NCBI RefSeq assembly: GCF_015234275.1
Contig: NZ_JADGII010000010.1
DNA from: Prosthecochloris ethylica
GTDB lineage: Bacteria; Bacteroidota; Chlorobiia; Chlorobiales; Chlorobiaceae
Strand: one strand, 5' to 3'
DNA length: 64,000 nt
The position numbers and the translations under genes were made by a program. Shown here one piece after another: positions 1-7,886 of the stretch; position 1 is the stretch's first letter, and every line of letters begins with the position of its first letter. The notes under the pieces are model-generated. The model ran no database searches. It saw only the letters and a program-made list of their open reading frames with translations, and was not told where the DNA came from.

Positions 1-90
1 GGAGGAAACACTTGCTGCTTAGATTTTTTTGAAACACAAAATTTGGAAATTACTCCAGAATGCCCGATAGAACAATAGTTTATTGAAACG

Positions 91-125
91 ACAGAAAACA
101 CAAAACCCCCGATTTCTCGGGGGTT
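91..125 (-). terminator. Rho-independent terminator of the tRNA-Arg/tRNA-Pro transcript
   Basis: Positions 104-112 and 117-125 form a perfect 9-bp stem closed by a TTTC loop. Read on the minus strand the stem is followed by a T-rich stretch (complement of 91-103). It lies about 38 bases downstream of tRNA-Pro, so it most likely ends the tRNA transcript. Confidence 0.75.
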
Positions 126-162
126 CTGAGCCCTATTGCCTTCGTATGGTTTTAGGTGGGTG

Positions 163-235
163 TCGGGGTGGCGGGACTCGAACCCACGACCTCTGCGTCC
201 CGAACGCAGCACTCTACCAGCTGAGCCACACCCCG
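163..235 (-). tRNA. tRNA-Pro (anticodon CGG)
   Basis: On the minus strand the sequence folds as a cloverleaf: acceptor CGGGGTG pairs with CACCCCG, the D-arm reads GCTCAGCTGGTAGAGC, the anticodon stem CTGCG/CGCAG holds loop TTCGGGA (anticodon CGG), and the T-arm carries GGTTCGAGTC. The discriminator base is A. The 3' CCA is not encoded. Confidence 0.95.
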
Positions 236-249
236 ATATGGTATCCCTG

Positions 250-322
250 TGCCCTTGGACAGATTCGAACTGCCGACCTTTAGTTCCGGAAACTACTGCT
301 CTATCCACTGAGCTACAAGGGC
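250..322 (-). tRNA. tRNA-Arg (anticodon CCG)
   Basis: The minus-strand cloverleaf has acceptor GCCCTTG/CAAGGGC, D-arm GCTCAGTGGATAGAGC, anticodon loop TTCCGGA (anticodon CCG) and T-arm AGTTCGAATCT. The first anticodon-stem pair (27-43) is a G-A mismatch and the other four pair. It lies 14 bp upstream of tRNA-Pro and is probably co-transcribed with it. No CCA is encoded. Confidence 0.93.
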
Positions 323-399
323 ATCGACTCCCCGTCGATCAACCGGGAGAGAGAACATAACAATTCCAGAAAAAAAGAGCAAAAAAGATCACAAAAAAA

Positions 400-1782
400 T
401 CAACCTTTCTGCGAGGCTGAAACAATTTCCTCCGCAGCAAGGTTTGCGCTCATCACTGCCCCGCCCATGGAATCGTAATACAGCTGCTGTGTAAAACCTC
501 CTGCAAAAAACAGGTTGGACACCGGTGTCTTCTGTGTCGGACGGTACTGTTCCATGTCCGGCAGCGGTGCGTACACGGACTGAGGAATTTTCACCACGGT
601 GGATTTCAGAATCTTTGCCCCTCGGGATTCGGCTGGATAGCAGTCACGGAGGCTGCGGTCCACCCGGTTGACAATCTCCTCTTTTGACAGGCCGAGCATC
701 TCTTTTGCCGGGGCCACGCAGAACTCGAAGCGCGACTTGTTCATGTGCGGCCGCCCTCTCAGGACACGATAATCAGGCGTGGTATTGGCCAGGTCGGCGT
801 AGACAGGAATCACACCATCCGGGCTGAAGAGCACATTGTCGATCGGTGTCATCTGGCGATCATACCAGAGCTGCACGGAAATGACCGGCACACCGTCCAG
901 GTGCTCAAGATTCCCGAAAAATCTGTCTTTCTGTTTCAGCCCGCCCGGCAGAACCTTGCGGAGATCGTGAATCGGCAGTGCCGACAGGTAGTAATCTGCC
1001 TCGAGCACGTCCCCGTTCTTCAAGCGGACTCCCTTGATATCGGTACCGTCGAACAAAAGCTCTTCGGCAGCAGTCATATCGAAATACTCGCATCCCTTCG
1101 CACGTGAATACTCCTGCAGGGGTGAAATCAGGTATTCCTGTGGAGCCCCCTTCAGAAACCCCATACGCGAAGCATCGGGAATACGGTAAAACACCTCTGT
1201 CACATCGAGAATGATCTTGGCTGAAATCTCTTCAGGAGGAATGAATTTCAATGCCAGGGCCATCGGCCTGAACATCTTGTCCAGCAGGCGGTCACCGAAC
1301 TTGTGCTGACGGGCCCACTCGACAAAAGTCAGATGATCCTGGGTCGGGGGGTAGGCATCTTTTTTCAGGGCGAGAGGAATGAGTGACCTGGCGAACGAGG
1401 CCATTTCACCGAAGCTGAAGTACCCGTTGCGCACAATCGCCGGCAGGAGGTGAAACGGGCTCGGCAGATTCCAGGTATTGAAGGTAAAACTGTTTCCGCC
1501 CGAGAGAGTATAGGTCAGCTGGTGCTCTTTCCACAACACCGCATGATAGGCGTTGATTTCGCGCATCAGGTCGTAAAGGACATCATACGCACCGAAAAAA
1601 CAGTGAGTACCGGACTCGATCCAGTCCCCTTCGTCATCTTTCCAGGATGATACCTTGCCGCCGTACACCGGACGTTTTTCCAGAACGGTGACCCTGAACC
1701 CGCGGTCCACCAGGCGCTTGGCTGCTGTCAGCCCTGCAAGCCCGCCACCGAGAATGAGAACACGTTTATGATCTTCCTGCAT
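400..1782 (-). CDS. crtQ: Zeta-carotene desaturase (CrtQ-type, FAD-dependent)
   Basis: This FAD-dependent desaturase would act in carotenoid synthesis, converting zeta-carotene toward lycopene, which green sulfur bacteria use for chlorobactene and isorenieratene. The N-terminus has a dinucleotide-binding motif (ILGGGLAGL) and an E/R-containing strand (VLEKRPVYGGK). The C-terminal FAD motif NLFFAGGFTQQLYYDSMGGA resembles plant/cyanobacterial ZDS more than PDS. An upstream in-frame TTG at 1783-1785 adds one residue; I chose the ATG at 1780-1782 (460 aa). The gene is the last of a same-strand run tkt-ybaB-recR-crtQ, 38 bp below recR. The phytoene desaturase CrtP is the main alternative, but the C-terminal region favours ZDS. 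Confidence 0.87.
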   Translation of the reverse strand: MQEDHKRVLILGGGLAGLTAAKRLVDRGFRVTVLEKRPVYGGKVSSWKDDEGDWIESGTHCFFGAYDVLYDLMREINAYHAVLWKEHQLTYTLSGGNSFTFNTWNLPSPFHLLPAIVRNGYFSFGEMASFARSLIPLALKKDAYPPTQDHLTFVEWARQHKFGDRLLDKMFRPMALALKFIPPEEISAKIILDVTEVFYRIPDASRMGFLKGAPQEYLISPLQEYSRAKGCEYFDMTAAEELLFDGTDIKGVRLKNGDVLEADYYLSALPIHDLRKVLPGGLKQKDRFFGNLEHLDGVPVISVQLWYDRQMTPIDNVLFSPDGVIPVYADLANTTPDYRVLRGRPHMNKSRFEFCVAPAKEMLGLSKEEIVNRVDRSLRDCYPAESRGAKILKSTVVKIPQSVYAPLPDMEQYRPTQKTPVSNLFFAGGFTQQLYYDSMGGAVMSANLAAEEIVSASQKG

Positions 1783-1820
1783 CAAAAGAAGGATAAAAAA
1801 TTAGTGGATTGGTGACGGCA

Positions 1821-2435
1821 CTACAGGCCCGAGCGTCCTTCCAGGGCTCTCGAAAGTGTAGCTTCGTCAATATATTCAAGTTCGGCACCGACAGGAATCC
1901 CTCTGGCGATTTTCGTCACCCGGATACCCAGCGGAGCCAGCAGCTTGCTGATATACAAGACCGTCGTCTCACCCTCGACAGTTGGATTGAGGGCCATGAT
2001 CACCTCCCGGACATCCTGGCCGTCCTCCGGCTGCAACCGTGCCAGCAGCTCCCTGATACGGATATCGTCAGGGCCAACACCGTCAAGCGGTGAAATCACG
2101 CCGTGCAGCACATGGTACAACCCCCGGTACTGACCTGTCTTTTCGAACGCCAGTACATCGGCCGGCGACTCGACAACACAGATCACGGAGCGATCCCTCC
2201 CCCTGCCGCTGCACACCGGGCAGGGGTCCGACCCGCGATCGGTCACGTTCTGGCAGACCGAACAGCGGATCACGTTCTTTTTCACATTGAGCAGCGCCTG
2301 CGACAGTCGCTCGATATCTGCCGAGGGCTGCTGCAGAACATGCATGGCAAGTCGCTGCGCCGTCTTGCGGCCAACGCCCGGCAATCTGGAAAACTCCTCG
2401 ATCAGGGTCTCGATCGCGGCAGAGGTATAACGCAT
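1821..2435 (-). CDS. recR: Recombination protein RecR
   Basis: RecR works with RecF/RecO to load RecA at ssDNA gaps. The 204-residue protein has the family layout: N-terminal helix-hairpin-helix (LPGVGRKTAQRLA, about residues 18-30), a four-cysteine zinc finger (CSVC...CPVC, about 58-74), a Toprim domain (VVESPADVLAFE) and a C-terminal Walker-B-like segment ending ARGIPVGAELEYID. A strong Shine-Dalgarno AGGAGG sits 3 bases before the ATG. YbaB ends 7 bp upstream; ybaB-recR pairing is very common in bacteria, which supports both calls. Confidence 0.97.
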   Translation of the reverse strand: MRYTSAAIETLIEEFSRLPGVGRKTAQRLAMHVLQQPSADIERLSQALLNVKKNVIRCSVCQNVTDRGSDPCPVCSGRGRDRSVICVVESPADVLAFEKTGQYRGLYHVLHGVISPLDGVGPDDIRIRELLARLQPEDGQDVREVIMALNPTVEGETTVLYISKLLAPLGIRVTKIARGIPVGAELEYIDEATLSRALEGRSGL

Positions 2436-2442
2436 GAACCTC

Positions 2443-2778
2443 CTACTTGCCGAAATTGAAGTTTTTCATGAAATCCTGGTTGCCGAGCATTCCGCCTGCG
2501 GCACGGTTCATCTCCTCCTGCGCCTTGCCGAGAGCCTTCTCGAGCGCATTGTTGACCGCAGCGACCACCAGGTCCTGCACCATCTCGACATCATCAAGAA
2601 TATCCGGATCGATCTTCACCGACAACACTTTCTGCTTGCCGTTGACCACGGCATGCACCATACCGCCGCCGGCCTCACCTTCAGCAGTGATTTTCTCCAG
2701 CTGCTTCTGCACGTCCTGCATCTTTTCGCCAGCCTGCTTCAGCTGGCCCATCATATCATTGAAATTGAAATTCGCCAT
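2443..2778 (-). CDS. ybaB: YbaB/EbfC-family nucleoid-associated protein
   Basis: This is a small dimeric DNA-binding protein of the nucleoid. The start is the ATG at 2776-2778 (MANFNFNDMMGQ), preceded by GGAGA at a normal distance, giving 111 residues, typical of the family. An upstream in-frame extension has no ribosome-binding signal and was left out. The sequence shows the long amphipathic N-terminal helix (LKQAGEKMQDVQKQLEKI), the glycine-rich GEAGGGMVHAVVNGKQKV strand region and a helix with repeated Ala/Leu. It lies between tkt (19 bp) and recR (7 bp) in one apparent operon. Confidence 0.95.
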   Translation of the reverse strand: MANFNFNDMMGQLKQAGEKMQDVQKQLEKITAEGEAGGGMVHAVVNGKQKVLSVKIDPDILDDVEMVQDLVVAAVNNALEKALGKAQEEMNRAAGGMLGNQDFMKNFNFGK

Positions 2779-2797
2779 CACAGTATCTCCAGAAAGT

Positions 2798-3781
2798 TCA
2801 GATCTTGCGGCGCAGTGCCAGGTAGATCTTTTCAAGAATATCTTCCGTTGTCAGTTTATACTTGCGCATCAGTTCATCCGGCTTGCCGGACTCGCCGAAG
2901 GTATCCTCGACGCCGACCATCTCGATCGGCACGGGAATATTCTGCGCACATACGTGTGCGACGGCATCGCCGAGGCCGTTGTGCACCTGGTGCTCCTCTG
3001 CCGTCACGATCGCGCCGGTATCGTTTGCCGCACGCACGATAGCGAGCTTGTCGATCGGCTTGATGGTATGCATGTTGATCACCCGGACCGTCACACCCTC
3101 TTTGTCGAGAATGCGTGCCGCCTCGAGCGCTTTCCACACCATGATACCGCAGGCAATGACCGTCACATCCTTGCCGGCGTTCAGTTCGATCGACTTGCCG
3201 ATTTCGAACCCGTCCTCGTCAAGGGTAAAATCCGCTACACTGGGACGTCCGAAGCGCAGGTACGCAGGCCCGGTATGCTCAGCGAGAGCACGGGTTGCCC
3301 GGATGGTTTCACTGTAATCGCACGGAACGATCACCGTCATGCGGGGCAGGCCCCTCATCAGGCCGATATCCTCGAGGATCTGGTGTGTGGCTCCATCTTC
3401 ACCGAGTGTAAGACCGGCATGGGATGCACAGATTTTGACATCGAGATTGGAATAGCAGATCGACTGGCGGATCTGGTCGTAGACCCGTCCGGTAGCGAAT
3501 ACCGCAAACGTTCCGGCAAACGGCTTTTTGCCGGTCGTCGCCAGTCCGGCCGCCATGGACATCATATTGGCCTCGGCGATGCCGACCTGCAGAAAGCGGT
3601 CTGGAAACTCCTTCTGAAAATGCTGCATATGGAGCGATCCCGTCAGATCGGAACAGAGGGCCACAACAGAAGGGTCTCTGTGCCCGATCTCTTTCAGCGC
3701 CTCCCCGAATCCCTGTCGGGTCGCTTTCTTTGCGCGTGATACGTATTTTTCTGTCCCGGCAACGGCGTTGTGGTCTCCCAT
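2798..3781 (-). CDS. Transketolase C-terminal section (Pyr and C domains)
   Basis: This is the C-terminal subunit of a split transketolase (Calvin/pentose-phosphate sugar transfer with thiamine diphosphate). The 327 residues cover only the pyrimidine-binding and C-terminal domains: the catalytic-glutamate region is in VGIAEANMMSMAAGL, and the C domain carries MHTIKPIDK and the TAEEHQVHNGLG segment. Domain 1 (PP-binding, GDG...N motif) is absent and must be a separate gene, presumably elsewhere because none is in this window. A GGGAG Shine-Dalgarno lies just before the ATG. It is divergent from rsmA with 71 bp between starts. A DXS or pyruvate-dehydrogenase E1-beta relative is less likely given the length and motifs. 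Confidence 0.88.
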   Translation of the reverse strand: MGDHNAVAGTEKYVSRAKKATRQGFGEALKEIGHRDPSVVALCSDLTGSLHMQHFQKEFPDRFLQVGIAEANMMSMAAGLATTGKKPFAGTFAVFATGRVYDQIRQSICYSNLDVKICASHAGLTLGEDGATHQILEDIGLMRGLPRMTVIVPCDYSETIRATRALAEHTGPAYLRFGRPSVADFTLDEDGFEIGKSIELNAGKDVTVIACGIMVWKALEAARILDKEGVTVRVINMHTIKPIDKLAIVRAANDTGAIVTAEEHQVHNGLGDAVAHVCAQNIPVPIEMVGVEDTFGESGKPDELMRKYKLTTEDILEKIYLALRRKI

Positions 3782-3852
3782 TACTCCCAGAATAACTTAA
3801 ATTTTAAAAACTACTTCCCTGCTGTTATCTTTCTCCCGCAAAACAGAGCGAA

Positions 3853-4638
3853 ATGACAAAAGTTGAATATAAGCATACAGAAATAGCGGTAAAAAAAAAA
3901 CTGGGCCAGAACTTTCTGACCGATCGCAACATCATCAGGAAAATTGTCCGCTCAGCCCAGCTCGACCCCGATGACAACGTCGTGGAAATCGGTCCGGGAT
4001 TCGGGGCCCTGACGCGCGAGATCTGTAACGTGTGCCAGAACGTCACCGCTGTTGAAAAAGACCCTGCCCTTGCCAGTTTCATCCGGAGCGAATTTCCATC
4101 TGTCAACCTCGTTGAAGGAGATATCCTGAAGGTTGATTTTCAGGAACTTGCCGCAAACGGGCAGCTGAAGGTAATGGGAAACATTCCTTATTCCATCACC
4201 AGCCCCATCCTGTTCAAACTGCTGGAAAACCGACGCCATATCATCTCGGAAACCCTGATGATGCAGCATGAGGTCGCACTCAGGCTGGCCGCCCGGCCCG
4301 GCACGAAGGAGTATGGTATTCTTGCGGTTCAGCTTCAGACGTTCTGTGACGTCCGGTACCTGTTCAAGGTGGGGAAAAAGGTCTTTCGTCCGCGCCCGGA
4401 AGTCGACAGTGCGGTTGTCGGCATCACGCCACGCTCAACCGCTCTCGACCGGTATGAACACGAGTTCAGGACTTTCGTACGAACGGCATTCCGGCAACGG
4501 AGAAAAACGCTGCAGAACAATCTCAGGGAGAACTACAACCTGTCAGGCATCTCCTCCGTAGATCTTCAGAGACGCGCTGAATCACTGAGCGTCGATGAGT
4601 TCCAGCTGCTGTTCACCGAACTCCATGCAGGTTCCTGA
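3853..4638 (+). CDS. rsmA: 16S rRNA dimethyladenosine transferase RsmA/KsgA
   Basis: The enzyme dimethylates the two adjacent adenines near the 3' end of 16S rRNA during small-subunit assembly, using S-adenosylmethionine. The 261-residue protein shows the KKKLGQNFL start motif, SAM motif I (VVEIGPGFGALT), the acidic VEKDPALA motif II and the catalytic NIPYSIT (usual N[LI]PY). The C-terminal helical domain includes RQRRKTLQNNL, typical of KsgA. It stands alone on the plus strand, divergent from the tkt run and convergent with the VirB9-like gene 25 bp downstream. Confidence 0.96.
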   Translation: MTKVEYKHTEIAVKKKLGQNFLTDRNIIRKIVRSAQLDPDDNVVEIGPGFGALTREICNVCQNVTAVEKDPALASFIRSEFPSVNLVEGDILKVDFQELAANGQLKVMGNIPYSITSPILFKLLENRRHIISETLMMQHEVALRLAARPGTKEYGILAVQLQTFCDVRYLFKVGKKVFRPRPEVDSAVVGITPRSTALDRYEHEFRTFVRTAFRQRRKTLQNNLRENYNLSGISSVDLQRRAESLSVDEFQLLFTELHAGS

Positions 4639-4663
4639 CCAACCGGCGGCAGCAGGAGCATGT

Positions 4664-5119
4664 TCACTCGTCATCGCTCCGGAGCGGATAATTCCATTCC
4701 ACCCTGTCCATCCATGCATCGGCATTGCCACACAGAGTGAGATGATAGGTCCTCCTGTCTGTCACCACAATCATCGATGCCATGCAATCGTGACGGGAAG
4801 AGGAAACAAAAAGATGTTCCTGCACGTTCATACCCGAGGTTCCTGAAACCTCACGGATTGTCCAGTTCTCATTCCTGCCGGCAAATACATGCTGCAGTAT
4901 CCGTTCGCCGGGCTCGAACGCAACATCAGTCATGCCCCGGGGGTAGGTATACACGTTGAACACAACATCCTGATCGTAATCATACTGCATTGTCTGCACT
5001 CCGGTATGATAGCGATGAGCGCAAGCCGAATCACCGGGCTCCCCTGACAGCGCAGGAACACGCTGAGGAAGCACAATCATGGCTGCAGCGAGCAACAGCG
5101 CGGTCATTATCTGTCTCAT
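4664..5119 (-). CDS. Orphan TrbG/VirB9-like N-terminal domain protein
   Basis: The 151-residue predicted secreted protein starts with a signal peptide (MRQIMTALLLAAAMIVLP). A GGAGG Shine-Dalgarno 4 bases before the ATG at 5117-5119 fixes the start. The mature part matches the N-terminal domain of VirB9/TrbG/CagX conjugation proteins: NVYTYPRGMTDVAFEPGERI, a tryptophan-containing strand, and the hallmark VTDRRTYHLTL. The second, outer-membrane-complex domain of VirB9 is missing; the protein ends soon after this motif. No other type IV secretion gene is nearby. Assignment is by motif recall, and the function outside a secretion system is unknown. Confidence 0.7.
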   Translation of the reverse strand: MRQIMTALLLAAAMIVLPQRVPALSGEPGDSACAHRYHTGVQTMQYDYDQDVVFNVYTYPRGMTDVAFEPGERILQHVFAGRNENWTIREVSGTSGMNVQEHLFVSSSRHDCMASMIVVTDRRTYHLTLCGNADAWMDRVEWNYPLRSDDE

Positions 5120-5496
5120 GGTGACCTCCACGTACCTGTTCTGAATAATGGTTATTTCAATTACAACAGATCTGCTGCAATTACCGGACCAGAAAAACGA
5201 ACACAAAAAAACAGAACAGATAAAAGACCATTAAAAAACAACTTAAAAAACACTACCACACTGGCGACTCCGATCGCATATCGGCCAACCGTGCCTGAAT
5301 GACACACCTGTTCCACAGCCTGCACAAGAAAATTCTCATTATGAGACACGCCTTCAAGCGGCCGCATTCTCATGGCTTTACAGTCAACTTTTCGTAAAAT
5401 AAAAGAATACACAACGTTACTGTATTTCCAACTCTTCGCCTCATCACGGCTCCATTCCCATGATCTTCTAACATTCAGCGAAAAAGGGGTACTGCC
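5120..5496. other. AT-rich intergenic region upstream of prpE
   Basis: These 377 bases separate the VirB9-like gene and prpE, which are transcribed divergently, so both promoters should lie here. I see A-rich stretches (about 5195-5260) but no clear -35/-10 pair, riboswitch or convincing reading frame. The prpE ribosome-binding site (AAGGGG) is at the right edge. Confidence 0.5.
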
Positions 5497-7392
5497 ATGT
5501 CACTCTCGTACGAAAAACTCTACCGTCAATCCATCGACCATCCCGAAGAATTCTGGGCCAACGCCGCAGCGCAGCTTCACTGGTACAAACCCTGGGACAA
5601 GGTCCTCGACAGCAGTAACCCCCCGTTTTACCGATGGTTTGCCGGCGGCAAAACAAATACCTGCTACAACGCACTCGACCGGCACGTCGACGAAGGACGC
5701 GGCAACGACACTGCCGTTATCTACGACAGCCCGGTCACAGGTGCAAAAGAACGGTTCACCTACCGCGAATTCCGGGACCATGTCGCGCTGTTCGCCGGAG
5801 CCCTGCAGTCACGCGGCCTCAGAAAAGGCGACCGTGTCATCATCTACATGCCGATGATCCCTGAAGCCCTGATCGCCATGCTCGCCTGTGCACGGATAGG
5901 GGCAGTTCACTCGGTTGTGTTCGGCGGGTTTGCATCGCACGAGCTTGCTGTGCGAATTGACGACTGCAAACCAAAAATCATCATTTCAGCATCATGCGGC
6001 ATCGAACGCGACAAAGTCATCGATTACAAAAAGCTGCTCGATACCGGCATCGAACTGGCCCATTTCAAACCTGAAATCTGTATCATCCGCCAACGGCCGC
6101 AGCATAAAGCAGAACTGAACGAAGAGCGTGACCTGACCTGGAAACAGGCCCTGCTCGGCTCAGAACCCGCGCCGTGCGTTCCCCTGGAATCATCCGATCC
6201 GCTCTACATTCTCTACACATCGGGAACGACCGGCAGGCCCAAGGGTGTCGTGCGCGACAACGGAGGCCATATGGTCGCACTTCAGTGGAGCATGCAGCAC
6301 GTCTACGGTGTAAAACCAGGAGAAACCTACTGGGCAGCCAGTGATGTCGGCTGGGTTGTCGGTCACTCCTATATCGTGTACGGACCACTGCTCAACGGCA
6401 ACGCCACCATCATCTTCGAAGGCAAGCCTGTCGGCACCCCGGACCCCGGCGTCTTCTGGCGAATCATCGAGGAATACGGGGTATCGGTATTCTTTACCGC
6501 CCCGACCGCATTCAGGGCCATCAAAAAAGAGGATCCCAAAGGGCATTACATCAGGAAATATGATCTTTCCGCTTTCAGGGCGCTGTTCCTCGCAGGGGAA
6601 CGTGCCGACCCGGACACCGTCAAATGGGCGGAACAGCACCTCGATGTCCCGGTCATCGACCACTGGTGGCAGACGGAAACCGGATGGGCCATCGCGGCAA
6701 ACTGCCAGGGTATCGAACCGGGGCCGGTCAAGTACGGGTCGGCCTCCAGGGCCGTTCCCGGATACAACGTCAAGGTCGTCAATCACGATAACGAGGAACT
6801 CGACAACGGACAGATGGGCGATATCGTCATCCGCCATCCGCTGCCTCCCGGCACCATGATGACGCTGTGGAAAGCCGACAACCATTTCATCGAAAGTTAC
6901 ATGTCCGCCTATCCCGGCTATTACCAGACCAGTGATGCGGGCTATATCGATGAAGACGGCTACATCTTCATTATGTCACGCACGGACGACATCATCAATG
7001 TCGCAGGTCACCGCCTTTCGACCGGAGCGATCGAAGCGGAACTCAGCGCTCACCCCGATGTCGCCGAAAGTGCCGTTATCGGTGTAGCGGATGACCTGAA
7101 GGGTGAAGTGCCGGTTGGATTTCTCGTCCTCAAATCCGGTGTCGACACCCCTCCGGGGCAGATCATCCGTCATGTCGTGGAATATGTCCGGGAAAACATC
7201 GGACCGGTCGCCGCATTCAAACTGGCGGTTATCGTCAACCGGCTGCCGAAAACCCGCTCCGGCAAAATCCTCCGGCGTACCATGCGCCAGATCGCCAACG
7301 GGGATGATTATACGGTACCGGCAACGATCGATGACCCCGATATTCTCGAAGAGATCAAAACAGCCCTGCAATCCATAGGCTACGCTCAATGA
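5497..7392 (+). CDS. prpE: Propionyl-CoA synthetase (acetyl-CoA-synthetase family)
   Basis: This AMP-forming acyl-CoA ligase would activate propionate to propionyl-CoA, the entry step of the cluster. The 631 residues carry the P-loop LYTSGTTGRPKGVV, the core motif WWQTETGW, the hinge/adenylate motif YYQTSDAGYIDEDGY and the C-terminal catalytic lysine in RSGKILRR (about K590), which is the usual acetylation site. The N-terminus (YRQSIDHPEEFWA) and length resemble PrpE (about 630) rather than Acs (about 650). An AAGGGG Shine-Dalgarno is 8 bases before the ATG. The downstream epimerase, carboxyltransferase, mutase and MeaB support propionate as substrate; activity on acetate as well cannot be excluded. 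Confidence 0.88.
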   Translation: MSLSYEKLYRQSIDHPEEFWANAAAQLHWYKPWDKVLDSSNPPFYRWFAGGKTNTCYNALDRHVDEGRGNDTAVIYDSPVTGAKERFTYREFRDHVALFAGALQSRGLRKGDRVIIYMPMIPEALIAMLACARIGAVHSVVFGGFASHELAVRIDDCKPKIIISASCGIERDKVIDYKKLLDTGIELAHFKPEICIIRQRPQHKAELNEERDLTWKQALLGSEPAPCVPLESSDPLYILYTSGTTGRPKGVVRDNGGHMVALQWSMQHVYGVKPGETYWAASDVGWVVGHSYIVYGPLLNGNATIIFEGKPVGTPDPGVFWRIIEEYGVSVFFTAPTAFRAIKKEDPKGHYIRKYDLSAFRALFLAGERADPDTVKWAEQHLDVPVIDHWWQTETGWAIAANCQGIEPGPVKYGSASRAVPGYNVKVVNHDNEELDNGQMGDIVIRHPLPPGTMMTLWKADNHFIESYMSAYPGYYQTSDAGYIDEDGYIFIMSRTDDIINVAGHRLSTGAIEAELSAHPDVAESAVIGVADDLKGEVPVGFLVLKSGVDTPPGQIIRHVVEYVRENIGPVAAFKLAVIVNRLPKTRSGKILRRTMRQIANGDDYTVPATIDDPDILEEIKTALQSIGYAQ

Positions 7393-7400
7393 AACAAAAA

Positions 7401-7420
7401 GCCGGGGCCCCCTCCCCGGC
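7401..7420 (+). other. GC-rich hairpin between prpE and the epimerase gene
   Basis: GCCGGGG (7401-7407) pairs perfectly with CCCCGGC (7414-7420) around a six-base loop, 8 bases after the prpE stop. No T-run follows on the plus strand, so it is more likely an mRNA processing/stability element or attenuating stem than a simple terminator. Confidence 0.5.
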
Positions 7421-7423
7421 CCA

Positions 7424-7465
7424 CCATTCCCCATTCACCATTCACCATTCACCATTCACCATTCC
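7424..7465 (+). repeat. Heptanucleotide tandem repeat, six units of CCATTC[A/C]
   Basis: Six consecutive 7-base units (CCATTCC, four CCATTCA, CCATTCC) fill 7424-7465 and end exactly at the ATG of the epimerase gene. The array therefore occupies the place of a Shine-Dalgarno, and none is visible. Such short repeats can gain or lose units by slippage, which here would change only leader length. Confidence 0.92.
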
Positions 7466-7870
7466 ATGATCAAGAGCATCGACCACATCGCAATAGCCGT
7501 CAGTGACCTCGACAAAGCGGTCGAACGCTACACAGCCCTGATCGGCACAACACCCGATGCTGCCCGTATCGAAGAGGTTCCGTCAGAACATGTCCGCGTA
7601 GCGTTTCTCAGCATCGGCGGCACAAAAATCGAGCTGCTCGAACCGCTCAACAGCGATGGCCCAATAGCCAGGTTCCTCGAAAAAAAGGGAGAGGGCCTGC
7701 ATCACATCGCCCTGGAAACCGAAGATCTCGAGGAGGAAACCAGGCGAACCGCCGGAGAGGGCATCATCCCGATTTCCGAACCATCAACAGGTGCCAACAA
7801 CAAAAAAGTTGTATTTTTCAACCCCAAAGACACCAACAGGGTGTTGATTGAATTTGTCCAGAAGCTGTAA
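7466..7870 (+). CDS. mce: Methylmalonyl-CoA epimerase
   Basis: This vicinal-oxygen-chelate enzyme interconverts (S)- and (R)-methylmalonyl-CoA, linking carboxylase and mutase. The 134-residue length is typical. Metal ligands expected for the family are visible: histidine in SIDHIAIAV, histidines in GLHHIALET, and the C-terminal glutamate in NRVLIEFVQ. The ATG directly follows a heptanucleotide array and lacks a recognisable ribosome-binding site, so translation may rely on coupling to prpE or on a leaderless/unstructured mechanism. The context (prpE upstream, carboxyltransferase and mutase downstream) fits the assigned role well. Confidence 0.93.
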   Translation: MIKSIDHIAIAVSDLDKAVERYTALIGTTPDAARIEEVPSEHVRVAFLSIGGTKIELLEPLNSDGPIARFLEKKGEGLHHIALETEDLEEETRRTAGEGIIPISEPSTGANNKKVVFFNPKDTNRVLIEFVQKL

Positions 7871-7886
7871 CCGTTACTCATCGATC

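Noticed and set aside
2447..3739. 430-codon frame opposite ybaB and the transketolase gene
   Set aside because: Both sense genes are certain; the antisense product has no family features.
5497..7392. Acetyl-CoA synthetase as the main call
   Set aside because: Length, N-terminus and the downstream methylmalonyl-CoA genes fit propionyl-CoA synthetase better.
7401..7420. Terminator after prpE
   Set aside because: The stem lacks a following T-run and the downstream genes clearly belong to the same pathway operon.
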